From assembly GCA_035537095.1 (NCBI GenBank), contig DATLMV010000136.1:1-51835 (forward strand): 51,835 nucleotides of DNA, read 5' to 3'. The notes under the pieces were generated by a model. It had not been told where the DNA came from, did not search any database, and worked only from the letters and a program-made list of their open reading frames with translations. Of the stretch, positions 32,900 to 40,715 are shown in pieces (within the stretch, counting starts at the first letter, position 1; each line of letters opens with the position of its first letter). A program made the position numbers and the translations under genes. The stretch is from DASWNP01 sp035537095. GTDB lineage: Bacteria > Acidobacteriota > Blastocatellia > Pyrinomonadales > Pyrinomonadaceae.

Positions 32900-34657
32900 A
32901 TGTTAAATCGAACGACGACGCGGCTCACACTCGCGCTTGCTCTCGTCCCTCTACTCTCTTTCGCCGCCTGCCAGCAGCAGCCGACGCCCACGCCGCAAAC
33001 GTCTCCGCAGGCGTCTCCGCAAACCCGCGCCGCGAATGAGTGGGAGACGTTCGTCAAGGATTTTCTCGAAGCATACTTCGTCGCACATCCCGACACGGCG
33101 GTGCTCGCCGGACGACATGAGTTTGACGGGAAGCTTCCCGATTGGAGTCCCGAAGGCATCAAGCGTGAGATTGCGCGCCTGCATTCGCTGAAGGAGCGCG
33201 CGGCGGGTTTCGCGGATGCGTCGCTCGACGAACGCCAACGCTTCGAGCGCGACTATCTGGTCGCGCGCATTGACGGCGACCTCTTCTGGTTGGAGTCCGC
33301 CGAGTGGCCTTTCAGGAACCCGCAGTTCTACGCTGGCTCGCTCGACCCGAACGTCTATGTCTCGCGCGAGTATGCGCCGCTCGACGCGCGCCTGCGCGCC
33401 TACACCGCCTATGCGAAAAATATTCCGGCGGCAGCCGCGCAGGTTCGCAGCAATCTGCGGACGCCGCTCCCGCGCTCTTACGTGGCTATCGGGCGCACCA
33501 GTTTCGGCGGGCTGGCGACCTACTTCGAGAAGGACGTGCCGACCGTCTTCGCGTCTGTGCAGGACGCGCCATTGCAGACGGAGTTTCGCACGGCCAACGA
33601 AGCGGCGATCAAAGCGATGAAGGAGTTGGACGCGTGGTTCGCCGCGCAGGAGGCGACGGCGACCGACAACTTTGCGCTCGGGCCGGAGAAGTTCAGCGAG
33701 ATGCTGCGCGCCACCGAACGCGTTGACGTGCCGCTCGACAAACTCGAAGAGATTGGCCGCAGCGACATGGAGCGCAACGTCAACGCGCTCAACGAAGCCT
33801 GCGCCACTTATGCGCCGAGTCAGACAGTCGAGCAATGCATCGCCAAATCGCGCGGGAAGAAACCGCAGGGCGGCCCGGTCGAGGGCGCGCGCCGCCAACT
33901 CGATACGCTCAAGGCGTTTCTTGGTGAGAAGAATTTAGTTAGCATCCCCGGCACGGAACAGGCGAAGGTCGCCGAGTCGCCGCCTTATCAACGCTGGAAC
34001 TTCGCATACATTGACATCCCCGGCCCCTACGAGACGGGCCTCGCATCCATCTACTACATCGCGCCGCCCGACCCCGCTTGGTCGCCGAAGGAGCGCGAAG
34101 AGTACGTGCCGGGCGAGTCCGATCTGCTGTTCACGTCGGTGCACGAAGTTTGGCCGGGACACTTCTTGCAGTTTCTCCACGCCAACCGCTCGCCGTCCAA
34201 GTTCGGGCAGGTCTTCGTCGGCTACGCGTTCGCCGAAGGTTGGGCACACTACACCGAGGAGATGATGTGGGACGCCGGACTCGGCAACGGCGACCCCGAA
34301 ACGCACATCGGCCAACTCCTGAACGCGCTCCTGCGCAATGGTCGTTTCCTCTCCGCCATCGGGATGCACACGGGCAAGATGACCGTCGCCGATTCCGAGC
34401 GTCTCTTCCGCGAGAAGGGTTATCAGGACGCCGGAACAGCGCGACAACAGGCCGCGCGCGGCACGTTCGACCCCGCCTATCTCAACTACACGATGGGCAA
34501 GCTGATGATTCGCAAACTGCGCGAAGACTGGACGGTGACGCGCGGCGGGCGCGAAGGCTGGCGCGCTTTTCACGACGAGTTTTTGAAGTACGGCGGCCCG
34601 CCCGTCCCGCTCGTCAGAAACGCCATGCTCGGCGGCAACGCGGGCCCGCCTTTCTAG
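32900..34657 (+). CDS. DUF885 family lipoprotein
   Basis: A 585-residue protein with a lipoprotein signal peptide: hydrophobic 9-20 and lipobox-like LSFAAC with Cys24, followed by a Pro/Thr/Gln linker. The DUF885 body contains the conserved HEVWPGHFLQF (metallopeptidase-like HExxPGH) and GYAFAEGWAHYTEEM. The family is widespread and suspected to be zinc-dependent peptidases; the activity is unproven. AAGGAG precedes ATG 32900. The stop TAG at 34655 is also the first triplet of the palindromic element that follows. Confidence 0.9.
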   Translation: MLNRTTTRLTLALALVPLLSFAACQQQPTPTPQTSPQASPQTRAANEWETFVKDFLEAYFVAHPDTAVLAGRHEFDGKLPDWSPEGIKREIARLHSLKERAAGFADASLDERQRFERDYLVARIDGDLFWLESAEWPFRNPQFYAGSLDPNVYVSREYAPLDARLRAYTAYAKNIPAAAAQVRSNLRTPLPRSYVAIGRTSFGGLATYFEKDVPTVFASVQDAPLQTEFRTANEAAIKAMKELDAWFAAQEATATDNFALGPEKFSEMLRATERVDVPLDKLEEIGRSDMERNVNALNEACATYAPSQTVEQCIAKSRGKKPQGGPVEGARRQLDTLKAFLGEKNLVSIPGTEQAKVAESPPYQRWNFAYIDIPGPYETGLASIYYIAPPDPAWSPKEREEYVPGESDLLFTSVHEVWPGHFLQFLHANRSPSKFGQVFVGYAFAEGWAHYTEEMMWDAGLGNGDPETHIGQLLNALLRNGRFLSAIGMHTGKMTVADSERLFREKGYQDAGTARQQAARGTFDPAYLNYTMGKLMIRKLREDWTVTRGGREGWRAFHDEFLKYGGPPVPLVRNAMLGGNAGPPF

Positions 34658-34900
34658 AAGCTGTTTGAATCAAAGAGGGAAAGGTTAAGGAAGGTTTTTG
34701 TCCCGTAGGGACTTCTGACAATAGTCCGGCGATTCATCGCCGGGAACCATCACAGAGAGTTTTGTTTCAGTCCCGTAGGGACGACTGAATGCTTCCATCA
34801 GTCGTCCCTACGGGACTCGAATTTTCTAGCCTTATCCCCCGGCGATAAATCGCCGGGCTACTCTCGAACGTCCCTAACGGGACTGTTGAATCAGTTTCTT
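34655..34900. mobile_element. MITE-like nested palindromic element, copy 1
   Basis: An about 245-base element. Imperfect terminal repeats are TAGAAGCTGTTTGAATC (34655-34671) and, inverted, GATTCAACAGTCCC/GAAACTGATTCAAC at the right end. Inside are four GTCCCGTAGGGAC-type hairpins and two CCCGGCGAT-AATCGCCGGG palindromes, arranged symmetrically. No ORF. It lies between convergent genes and contributes the stop codons of both (TAG 34655; TGA at 34891-34893 on the minus strand). Copy 2 is at 40459-40690. Confidence 0.75.
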
Positions 34901-36591
34901 ATAGAAAGGCGCGTCGCGGTCGTTTGCGTACCGCTCGTCGTCGGCGCGAAGCGGCGGAAGAAACTTTTGTCGTTCCAGCGCGGGCGCGCGGTGCGGTTGG
35001 CGATGCGTTCGGTAATCATGGAGAGCACGCGGTTGAAGGCGACGGCGGCTTCAACGTCAACCGGCTGTTGCAGGTCGTCCGACGGGGCGTGATAACGCTC
35101 CGCGCGCCACTTCGCGCCGATGGCCGCTTCGGGCGAGCCTTTCAGATATCCGACCTTCAAGGCCAGCGCGGGCACGCCGCGCCGTATGAAACTGTACTGG
35201 TCACTGCGGATGAAAGAGTTGCGTTCCGGTTCGGGGTCGGCCTGCACGGTCAGTCCCAACGATGCGCCGACCTCGCGCGCGTCCGCGCCCATGTCCGATT
35301 CGTCCAGACCATAGACGGTCAGGATACGGAGCGGAAAGAGCGGGAGGAACATGTCCATGTTGAGGTTCGCCACGATGCTCGAAGGCTTCACCGTCGGGTG
35401 CGCGGCATAATACTTCGAGCCGAGCAAGCCCTTCTCCTCCGCCGTGACGGCGAGGAAGATCACCGAGCGACGCAGTTTTGTTTTCGACTCGCGCAGCTTG
35501 GCGGCGACTTCGATCAGCGAAGCGATGCCGGAAGCGTTGTCCATCGCGCCGTTGTAGATGCCGTCGCCCTTGATCGGCTGGCCGACGCCGAGGTGGTCGA
35601 GATGCGCCGAGAGGACGACGTATTCATTCTTCAACTTCGGGTCGCTGCCTTCGAGCACGCCGACGACGTTCGGCGACTCAAGGTCGGTCTGCTCGGCGCG
35701 CACGGTCGCGCGAATCGAAGCGGGAAGCGAAAAGGTCGGCAAAGGTTTGCGCTCGTCGGCGCGCGCGAGCAGTTCTTTGAAGGTGTGCGGCGTGCCCGCG
35801 AAAAACCGCTCGGCGCGCGCGGGGTTAATCGTCACGGAAAGTTTCTGTCCGGCGGTGTCGTCGAGCGACGCGTCGGCGAGCGCCATCGAGGGTTGCAAGC
35901 GCGCGAGCGTCGAGCGTTCCCAAGGGATGTCTGTGTTCTTCGGATTCTGAATGACAACCGCGCCGACGGCTCCCAAGCGTTTGAGCAGCGTCCAACGCTC
36001 GGCGGTTGATTGATAGTGTGAGAGCAGCGGCCCCGGCACGTCGGGCGGGCCGCCGCTCAGGTAGACGACCACTTTGCCGCGCACGTCGAGGCCGTTGAAA
36101 TCATCGTACTTGACCTCGGGGATGCTCAAACCGTAGCCCGCGAAGACGAGCGGAGCCTCGACCGTTTGCGCCGCCTCGATACGCATGTTGAACGTCGCGT
36201 CGTCGCCGAGTTTGAGCGGCTCGGTCTTGCCGTCGCGCACGAGCGCGAGGCTCGACTGGTCTTCCAGAATCCGCCGCGTGCGAAACTTGATCGGTTGCAG
36301 AAACCTTTGTGTCCCCAGAGGCTTCAGCCCTGCGCGCCGGAACTGCTCGATAACGTATGCGACGGCCTTGCCGTGCCCCGCGCTCCCCGTGTTGCGCCCC
36401 TCCAACTTATCGTCCGCGAGAAAACGGACGTGCGACCACCAACGCTCCGCGTCGCGCGCGACGGCGGGAGCGGCGGCAACATTTCTGCTCTTGGGGCGAG
36501 GCTTCTTCGCGTGTGCGGGCGAGCCTTGCAGGATGATGGAAAAGATGACGGAAGCGAGAAAGATTTGCTTGCGGAAGTTTTTGCTGTTCAT
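34891..36591 (-). CDS. M28 family metallopeptidase with PA domain
   Basis: A 566-residue exported peptidase. The signal peptide covers 1-28 (AHA|KK). A PA-like domain at about 120-290 interrupts the N-terminal part. Zinc ligands of the M28 catalytic domain are visible in LSAHLDHLGVG, GAMDNASGIASLIEVA, AVTAEEKGLLGSKYYA and NLNMDMF, with a later His in the AERYHAPSDD region. Probably a di-zinc aminopeptidase acting in the periplasm or outside. The last codons and the stop fall in the terminal repeat of a palindromic element, so the C-terminus may have been altered by its insertion. Confidence 0.9.
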   Translation of the reverse strand: MNSKNFRKQIFLASVIFSIILQGSPAHAKKPRPKSRNVAAAPAVARDAERWWSHVRFLADDKLEGRNTGSAGHGKAVAYVIEQFRRAGLKPLGTQRFLQPIKFRTRRILEDQSSLALVRDGKTEPLKLGDDATFNMRIEAAQTVEAPLVFAGYGLSIPEVKYDDFNGLDVRGKVVVYLSGGPPDVPGPLLSHYQSTAERWTLLKRLGAVGAVVIQNPKNTDIPWERSTLARLQPSMALADASLDDTAGQKLSVTINPARAERFFAGTPHTFKELLARADERKPLPTFSLPASIRATVRAEQTDLESPNVVGVLEGSDPKLKNEYVVLSAHLDHLGVGQPIKGDGIYNGAMDNASGIASLIEVAAKLRESKTKLRRSVIFLAVTAEEKGLLGSKYYAAHPTVKPSSIVANLNMDMFLPLFPLRILTVYGLDESDMGADAREVGASLGLTVQADPEPERNSFIRSDQYSFIRRGVPALALKVGYLKGSPEAAIGAKWRAERYHAPSDDLQQPVDVEAAVAFNRVLSMITERIANRTARPRWNDKSFFRRFAPTTSGTQTTATRLSIRN

Positions 36592-36764
36592 GTTGATATA
36601 CCGGCGCGACGCTTGGAAAAGTATCCGGCCCCGTGTGCCTTCGTCTCGTCTCGAAATGTTTGGGAGATTGAGAGAGTTTTACGTCTATCGCGCGCTGAAT
36701 GCAAGCGTGCGCCCGCGCGCCGTCCCGACGCGTGTCGGCCCCTCTGCTTCGCCGTTGACGCGGT

Positions 36765-36794
36765 TTGACAGGGCACGCAAGCGTCGGTTATAAA
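36765..36794 (+). promoter_or_regulatory. Sigma-70 promoter of the his operon
   Basis: TTGACA (36765-36770), a 17-base spacer, then TTATAA (36788-36793; TATAAA one base on). It lies about 45 bases before the leader peptide start. Confidence 0.8.
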
Positions 36795-36838
36795 CTGGGA
36801 CGTTCGGAAGCGACACGGAAAGAGTGTTTGAAGATTCG

Positions 36839-36946
36839 ATGAAGCATCATTTCACCCCCGAAGCCCCGCATCATGGCAAGCATCATAGCCATGCGGCGGG
36901 CCGCGTGTCGGCGGTGAGTCTCCGTGTCGGGCGTTCGCCGGAGTAA
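36839..36946 (+). CDS. hisL: His operon leader peptide
   Basis: A 35-codon frame (ATG 36839, TAA 36944). It begins M-K-H-H-F-T-P-E-A-P-H-H-G-K-H-H-S-H, with seven His codons in the first 18, all CAT. It lies between a sigma-70 promoter and a strong terminator in front of hisZ. This is the layout of his attenuation: when charged His-tRNA is scarce the ribosome stalls on the His codons and the terminator does not form. The Shine-Dalgarno is weak (GGAAAGAG, about 10-15 bases upstream). It is too short for standard gene finders. Confidence 0.85.
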   Translation: MKHHFTPEAPHHGKHHSHAAGRVSAVSLRVGRSPE

Positions 36947-36980
36947 ACGGGCAAACGCACAATCCGGTAATCAACGACGA

Positions 36981-37020
36981 CCCGCTGCCGCGAAACCTCC
37001 GGCAGCGGGTTCTGTTTTTT
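36981..37020 (+). terminator. His operon attenuator terminator
   Basis: Perfect 10-bp stem CCCGCTGCCG/CGGCAGCGGG with a 9-base loop, followed by TTCTGTTTTTT. An upstream segment GCGGCGGG (36893-36900, directly after the last His codon) can pair with the terminator's left arm CCCGCTGC (36981-36988) with one G-U, giving a competing antiterminator. Confidence 0.85.
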
Positions 37021-37141
37021 AAGTCCAAAGTCAGGAAGTTCAATGTCCGAAGTCAAAGGACATAGACTCCCGGCTTCGGAAGCCAAAGTCATAGACTTTG
37101 AACTTCGACTCTCGACATTGGACTCGCGACTCGGGAATTCT
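37021..37141. repeat. Word array with GTCCAAAGTC/GACTTTG words
   Basis: The left part has AAGTCCAAAGTCAGGAAGTTC and related words; the right part has the inverse (AGTCATAGACTTTGAACTTCG, CTCTCGACATTGGACTCG). It occupies the space between the attenuator and hisZ, ending 5 bases before the hisZ ATG, and leaves no clear ribosome-binding site. Confidence 0.65.
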
Positions 37142-37145
37142 ACCG

Positions 37146-38285
37146 ATGGAGCCTCTTTCAAAAATTCCGGCGGGGATGCGTTACTACTTCGGCGCGGAGG
37201 CGCGCTTGCGCCGCGCGGTGGAGGACGCCTGCCTGTCGGTCTATGACGGTTGGAGCTACGAGGAGATTGCGACGCCGACCGTTGATTACTACGCGCTGTT
37301 CGAGCGCGGCATGGGGCACGACGAGGCGCACCGAGCCTTTCGCTTCACGGATGCCGACGGGCGGATGCTCGCGCTCAGGCCCGACGTGACATCGTCGGTG
37401 GCGCGCGCCGCCGCCACCCTCTTCGCCGAGCGTCCCAGACCCTTGCGCCTCTGCTACGCGGCGTCGGTCTTTCGCCAGCACCCGCGTTCGCACGCCGAGT
37501 GGCGGCGCGAAAGCAAGCATCTCGGCTGCGAGTTGATCGGCGCGGGCACGCACGAAGCCGACATCGAGATGCTCGTGATTGCCGCCGAATCGCTCGAACG
37601 TCTGGGCCTCGCCGGACGTTGCCGGATCACGCTCAATCACGTCGAGGTATTCAACGGCGTCGCCGAACAACTCGCGCTCGATGGCGCGGCGCGCGAACGG
37701 ATGCGCCAACTGATAGACACCCGCGACGACGCCGAACTGCGCGCGTTTCTCGCCGCCTGCGGCGGTGCGACCGCGCGCGCCGACGCTCTGCGTATCCCGC
37801 TCACGCGGCTCACGGGCAAACGCGAAATCCTCCGCGACGCGCGGCGCGCGCTCGATAACCCGCGTTCGCAGAATGCGCTCGACGCGCTGGAAAAGCTCTG
37901 GGAGGTGATTGACGCGCTCGGCCTCGCCGACTATTTCGAGACCGATCTGGGCGACGTTTCGGGGCTGGATTACTATACCGGACTCGTTTTCAAAATCTAC
38001 GTTGAGGGCGCGGGCGCGCGCGTCGGCGGCGGCGGTCGCTACGACGAACTGACCGCCAACTTCGGGCGACGCGAACCCGCCGTCGGCTTCGTCTTCGACC
38101 TCGACGCCATCACCGAAGTCGTCGCGCGCCTCGACGCATCGCATCTCACGACGCCCAACCGGACAGCAGCCGTCACCCTCGCCCGCGCGGAAACCGCCGC
38201 GCTCTTCGTCGAGGCTAAACGACGCCGCGCGCAGGGCGAACGGATAAGAATCAGGGATGAGGGCGGAGGGATGAGGGATGAATAA
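37146..38285 (+). CDS. hisZ: ATP phosphoribosyltransferase regulatory subunit HisZ
   Basis: A 379-residue HisRS-like protein without tRNA-charging function: YYFGAEARLRRAVEDA near the N-terminus, RPDVTSSVARA, and the class II core (GDVSGLDYYTGLVFKIYVEGAG, VGGGGRYDELTANFG). It forms a hetero-octamer with short-form HisG and mediates its activation and His feedback. The C-terminal residues after about 365 (IRIRDEGGGMRDE) are encoded by a word array, and the stop lies inside it. Start 37146 fits the family; the frame runs 16 codons upstream into the array. Confidence 0.93.
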   Translation: MEPLSKIPAGMRYYFGAEARLRRAVEDACLSVYDGWSYEEIATPTVDYYALFERGMGHDEAHRAFRFTDADGRMLALRPDVTSSVARAAATLFAERPRPLRLCYAASVFRQHPRSHAEWRRESKHLGCELIGAGTHEADIEMLVIAAESLERLGLAGRCRITLNHVEVFNGVAEQLALDGAARERMRQLIDTRDDAELRAFLAACGGATARADALRIPLTRLTGKREILRDARRALDNPRSQNALDALEKLWEVIDALGLADYFETDLGDVSGLDYYTGLVFKIYVEGAGARVGGGGRYDELTANFGRREPAVGFVFDLDAITEVVARLDASHLTTPNRTAAVTLARAETAALFVEAKRRRAQGERIRIRDEGGGMRDE

Positions 38286-38408
38286 AGAAAGAGAAGGGTT
38301 AAATGGTGAAATGGGGAAAGGGAAAAGGGAGAAGACCCTTTCTCCTTTTGACCCTTCACCTCTTCCCCCGTCTTTAAATTCATCCCTCATCCCTCCGCCC
38401 TCATCCCT
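38263..38408. repeat. Translated inverted word array between hisZ and hisG
   Basis: The left arm is GGGATGAGGGATGAATAAAG and then purine-rich GGGAAAGGGAAAAGGGAG. The right arm is the inverse: CCCTTTCTCCTTTTGACCC, then CATCCCTCATCCCTCCGCCC. The centre is near 38336. It contains the hisZ 3' end, the hisG ribosome-binding site (GGAGGG 38265-38270), the hisG start, and about 44 hisG codons. Confidence 0.85.
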
Positions 38409-39033
38409 TCTTACCGTCGCTCTGGCGAAGGGTAGGATGCAGGATGAGTCTCTGCGCCTGTTGGCGCGGGCGGGCGTGCGGGTCGGTGCGGAGGCTCTGG
38501 CGTCGCGGCGGCTGGCGGTGGAGGACGAGAGCGGTCGCGTCCGTTTTATCTTCGTGAAGCCGACGGACGTTCCCGTCTATGTCGAGCACGGCATCGCCGA
38601 TTGCGGGGTGGTCGGGCGCGACGTGCTGCTCGAATCGGGCGCAGACGTTTTGCAGCCGCTCGACTTGGGAATCAGTCGTTGCCGGATCGTCGTCGCGGCG
38701 CGGGCGGTGTCGGCGCGCGCCGATTTCGGGATGCTCCGCGTCGCAACCAAATACCCGCGCATCGCGGCTGCTCACTTCGGCGCGCACGGCGTGCCCGTCG
38801 AAATCATCGAGCTACAGGGTTCGGTCGAACTCGCGCCCGTGCTCGGTCTCGCCGATTGCATCGTTGACCTCGTCGAGACGGGCCGGACGCTCGCCGAAAA
38901 CGGTCTGAGCATCGTCGAGACGATCACCGTCTCGACGGGTCGGCTGGTCGTCAACCGCGCGAGCTTTCAGATGAAAGCCGCGCCCGTCGCCGCACTCGTC
39001 AGGGCGTTGAGCGAAGCGATGGACGAGAAATGA
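38278..39033 (+). CDS. hisG: ATP phosphoribosyltransferase HisG, short form, with array-encoded extension
   Basis: A short-form catalytic subunit catalysing the first step of His synthesis (ATP + PRPP). The family body starts at LTVALAKGRMQDESLRLL (about residue 45) and includes ELAPVLGLADCIVDLVETGRTL. Homologues start at or just before LTVALAKG, but here there is no ATG, GTG or TTG at that point. The only in-frame ATGs are at 38278 and 38311, inside the repeat array. 38278 has GGAGGG at optimal 7-base spacing and overlaps the hisZ stop, so a Lys/Glu- then Pro/Ser-rich extension of about 44 residues is predicted. Confidence 0.88.
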   Translation: MNKEREGLNGEMGKGKREKTLSPFDPSPLPPSLNSSLIPPPSSLLTVALAKGRMQDESLRLLARAGVRVGAEALASRRLAVEDESGRVRFIFVKPTDVPVYVEHGIADCGVVGRDVLLESGADVLQPLDLGISRCRIVVAARAVSARADFGMLRVATKYPRIAAAHFGAHGVPVEIIELQGSVELAPVLGLADCIVDLVETGRTLAENGLSIVETITVSTGRLVVNRASFQMKAAPVAALVRALSEAMDEK

Positions 39034-39077
39034 GCGAAGCGATTGACGAGAGTTGAGAGAAGCGGTTGACGAGAGCA
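39009..39077. repeat. Three tandem 23-base units across the hisG stop
   Basis: GAGCGAAGCGATGGACGAGA plus 3 bases (39009-39031), repeated at 39032-39054 and 39055-39077 with few changes. The first unit encodes the hisG C-terminus (SEAMDEK) and its stop, so the other two look like duplicates of the gene's 3' end. Related words continue to about 39125. Confidence 0.8.
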
Positions 39078-39141
39078 GGGTTGAATAAAAGTCAGTTGAT
39101 TTATCAGCGGTTGATTTAACAAAGCGAGGGACGGCGAAAAC

Positions 39142-40440
39142 GTGTTTGAGGTTATCGGGAGCGCAGACATCGAGGGGCGGCGGCGCAAGCTGGCGCGCAT
39201 CAGGGAGCGGAGCATCGCGCTCGACGCGGGGCTGATGCGCGCGGTCGCAGAGATCGTCGAGGACGTGCGGCGACGCGGCGACGCGGCGCTCGTCGAATAC
39301 ACCGCGCGCTTCGACGGCGTCGAGTTGGAGCCCTGTGCGCTGCGTGTTGACGGGGAGACGCTCCGGCGTTCCGCCGCGCGTGTGGACGCGGGCGTGCTCG
39401 CGGCGTTGCGCGAGGCCATCAAACGCATCCGCGCATTTCACGAGCGCGAGCGCGTCGTCTCTTGGGAGATGGAGTCGGCGTCGGGCGTCCGTCTCGGCCA
39501 GCGCATCAGCGCGGTCGAGCGCGCGGGTTTGTACGTGCCCGGCGGGACGGCGAGTTATCCTTCTTCGGTTGTGATGAACGTCGTCCCCGCGCAGGTCGCG
39601 GGTGTCGGGCGCATCGTCGTCGTGACGCCGCCGCGCACGCTCGCCGAGACTCCGGCGGTCGCCGCCGCGCTGCTCGAACTGGGTGTGACGGAGATTTACC
39701 CGGTCGGCGGCGCGCAGGCCGTCGCCGCGCTCGCCTACGGTACGGAGACGATTCCGCGCGTTGACAAGATCACGGGGCCGGGTAACAAGTACGTGGCGGC
39801 GGCGAAGAAACTGGTCTTCGGCGTGGCCGGGATTGATTCCATCGCGGGGCCGAGCGAGGTCGTCGTGCTGGCCGACGAGACGGCGCGCGCGGACTTCGTC
39901 GCCGCTGACCTGCTCGCGCAGGCCGAGCACGGCGAGGACGCTTCCGCCGTGTTGATTACGACCGACGCGCGTCTGGCCGCAACGGTCGCACGAGAAGTGG
40001 CGCGGCAGGCGGCGACGCTTCCACGACGCGCAATCGTCGAACGCTCGCTCGCGGAGTTTGGCGCAATCATCGTCGTCGGGGAGATGGACGAAGCGTGCGA
40101 ACTCGTCAACGAACTCGCGCCGGAGCATCTGGAAATCATCACGCGCGACGACGAGCGGGTCGCCGCGCGCATCCGCCACGCGGGCGCAATCTTTTTCGGA
40201 GCGCACACGCCCGAAGCCGTCGGCGATTATTTCGCGGGGCCGAACCACGTGCTGCCGACGGGCAGCGCCGCGCGCTTCTCCTCCGCGCTCGGCGTCGCCG
40301 ACTTCGTCCGGCGCACGAGCATCATCCGTTATTCGCGCGCAGAGTTGAACGAGACCGCGCACATGATCGCCGCGCTCGCGCACGCCGAAGGCTTGGACGC
40401 GCACGCGCGCTCCGCTCTGATTCGATTGGAAGAAAGTTAA
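39142..40440 (+). CDS. hisD: Histidinol dehydrogenase
   Basis: A 432-residue HisD performing the last two oxidations from L-histidinol to L-histidine with NAD. Visible motifs are YVPGGTASYPSSVVMNVVPA, the family signature IDSIAGPSEVVVLAD, and ELAPEHLEII carrying the catalytic Glu-His pair. A GTG start at 39142 with GAGGGA upstream gives the family N-terminus. It is followed by the second palindromic element. Confidence 0.95.
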   Translation: MFEVIGSADIEGRRRKLARIRERSIALDAGLMRAVAEIVEDVRRRGDAALVEYTARFDGVELEPCALRVDGETLRRSAARVDAGVLAALREAIKRIRAFHERERVVSWEMESASGVRLGQRISAVERAGLYVPGGTASYPSSVVMNVVPAQVAGVGRIVVVTPPRTLAETPAVAAALLELGVTEIYPVGGAQAVAALAYGTETIPRVDKITGPGNKYVAAAKKLVFGVAGIDSIAGPSEVVVLADETARADFVAADLLAQAEHGEDASAVLITTDARLAATVAREVARQAATLPRRAIVERSLAEFGAIIVVGEMDEACELVNELAPEHLEIITRDDERVAARIRHAGAIFFGAHTPEAVGDYFAGPNHVLPTGSAARFSSALGVADFVRRTSIIRYSRAELNETAHMIAALAHAEGLDAHARSALIRLEES

Positions 40441-40458
40441 AGAGCAAGCCCCATTCGC

Positions 40459-40690
40459 TTGGAAACTGTTTGGAGATAGTCTTTTGTCCCGTAGGGACTT
40501 TCGATAATAGCCCGGCGATTTATCGCCGGGAACAAGTTGGGCGAGCTTTCTTTGAGTCCCGTAGGGACGGCTGAATGCCGCAATCAATCGTCCCTCCGGG
40601 ACTCTGGAAACATGCCCGGTTCATGCCCGGCGATAAATCGCCGGGCTACTTTAAATCGTCCCTATCGAGACTTTTAAAACAGCCTCTAAA
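40459..40690. mobile_element. MITE-like nested palindromic element, copy 2
   Basis: Same architecture as copy 1: GTCCCGTAGGGAC hairpins, CCCGGCGATTTATCGCCGGG and CCCGGCGATAAATCGCCGGG. The right end, TTTTAAAACAGCCTCTAAA, is the inverse of the TAGA(A/G)GCTGTTT terminus of copy 1; the left end GAAACTGTTTGG is more diverged. It is inserted inside the his operon between hisD and hisC, ending about 25 bases before the hisC start. Confidence 0.75.
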
Positions 40691-40715
40691 TATTGTTGAG
40701 CAAATTGAATTAGCG

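Noticed and set aside
36166..36793. Two overlapping plus-strand frames of about 200 codons opposite the M28 peptidase start
   Set aside because: Antisense shadows of a clear peptidase gene, with Arg-rich composition and overlap with the his promoter.
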